Origin: Fusobacteria bacterium ZRK30
Lineage (GTDB): Bacteria; Fusobacteriota; Fusobacteriia; Fusobacteriales; Fusobacteriaceae
NCBI GenBank assembly: GCA_024628785.1
Contig: CP102404.1
Span: forward strand, 868,001-932,000
Reading direction: 5' to 3'
DNA: 64,000 bases
This document shows, in pieces, positions 63,578 through 64,000 of this stretch (the stretch's first letter is position 1; the number at the start of each line of letters is the position of its first letter). The notes below the pieces were generated by a model, which saw only the letters and a program-made list of their open reading frames with translations, was not told where the DNA came from and ran no database searches. The translations under genes and the position numbers were made by a program.

Positions 63578-64000
63578 ATATCCTTGTTATGATAAGTGTA
63601 TAGGATTCTTATCACACCCTCCTCTCTTATTTATTTTAAATATCCTATAAATATTTTTTAGTTTGATTAGAATCTACTATCTATTATGAAGGAATCTTTG
63701 CTCAATTCTTCTTCAAATACCACTTTAAAATCGCAACTATAAATCCTCATTTTTTAATGAGAATCCTATTGGTGTTAAATTTTTCATTTGTTTTTTATCT
63801 CAATTTCATCATAAAAAATATGGTGATCTGTATTATCCTTAGATTTCAAAAATTAAATATATTACCTTAACTTAATTTTTAAGTCCTTTTTTTATGCGAT
63901 TTTTCTAATAATTCAGTGTTTAAAACTTAGCTTTCAATTTTAAAGACTACTTTATTGCAAACCTCTAACGAGATTCACCTTTTATAATTTCCTATACAAT
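63578..64000 (-). promoter_or_regulatory. Upstream region of the lkt-like operon
   Basis: About 420 non-coding bases to the window edge. They must carry the operon's promoter unless it starts outside. A small inverted repeat (GATAAG ... CTTATC, 63590-63612) lies just ahead of the start codon, and CTCATTTTTTAATGAG (63748-63763) forms another. No promoter with both boxes could be assigned. Only trivial ORFs occur. Confidence 0.4.

Noticed and set aside
63660..63780. A 27-codon minus-strand ORF (starting MRIYSCDFKVV) upstream of the TpsB gene
   Set aside because: Too short, without a convincing ribosome-binding site, and without recognisable similarity; it could be a remnant but cannot be supported.
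1..64000. CRISPR arrays, rRNA genes, restriction or other defence systems
   Set aside because: No regularly spaced short repeats with unique spacers, no rRNA-like sequence and no defence-type proteins were seen. The only regular repeats are inside the adhesin gene.

Overview
The window is very AT-rich and densely coded, with short spacers and strong Shine-Dalgarno sequences. It has an outer-membrane repertoire: a Wza-type export lipoprotein, a porin-like barrel, two-partner secretion, and an autotransporter fragment. Together with a leukotoxin (Lkt)-type secretion operon and clostridia-like cytoplasmic genes, this points to a member of the Fusobacteriota, probably a free-living or marine relative of Ilyobacter or Psychrilyobacter. 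The taxonomic call is inference from gene content, not from a marker gene.

Layout. Positions 1-2055 are the end of an integrated element: an autotransporter fragment without its barrel, an excisionase-like gene and a tyrosine integrase ending beside the 3' end of tRNA-Arg, the probable attachment site. From 2168 to 6170 are an L,D-transpeptidase lipoprotein, an EF-G-like GTPase and a VanZ-like membrane protein. From 6338 to 21780 is one long polysaccharide cluster of the Wzx/Wzy/Wzz/Wza type: six glycosyltransferases, export lipoprotein, flippase, co-polymerase, polymerase, acetyltransferase, and a three-domain GT26-STAS-phosphoglycosyltransferase fusion. It faces a convergent operon (21846-26105) of rfbA, rfbC and rfbD (dTDP-rhamnose) headed by a membrane GGDEF-EAL protein; rfbB is not in the window.

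From 26644 to 32088 is a five-gene peptide ABC importer with a strong promoter and an attenuator-like hairpin after the binding protein. From 33587 to 39086 is a sugar operon: Lac-family PTS IIB, IIA and IIC, a GH4 6-phospho-glycosidase, a MupG-like 6-phospho-muramidase and an outer-membrane barrel. It is read divergently from a chromosomal gene with a plasmid Rep_3-type initiator fold. From 39138 to 42125 a glucose-type PTS IIBC is divergent from a Mu-transposase-like protein that seems to have lost catalytic residues. In both cases a protein of mobile-element ancestry sits where a transcriptional regulator would be expected, with palindromes in the shared intergenic region. This pairing is the most unusual pattern in the window.

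From 42211 to 45330 is an insertion-sequence patch: an IS256-type element with a one-base frameshift, a second IS256-type element with an intact transposase, and an IS3 orfA remnant. From 63577 down to 45445 is an lktBAC-like operon: a TpsB transporter, a 5355-residue LktA-type filamentous adhesin with 306-bp internal repeats, and a small overlapping downstream gene in the lktC position.
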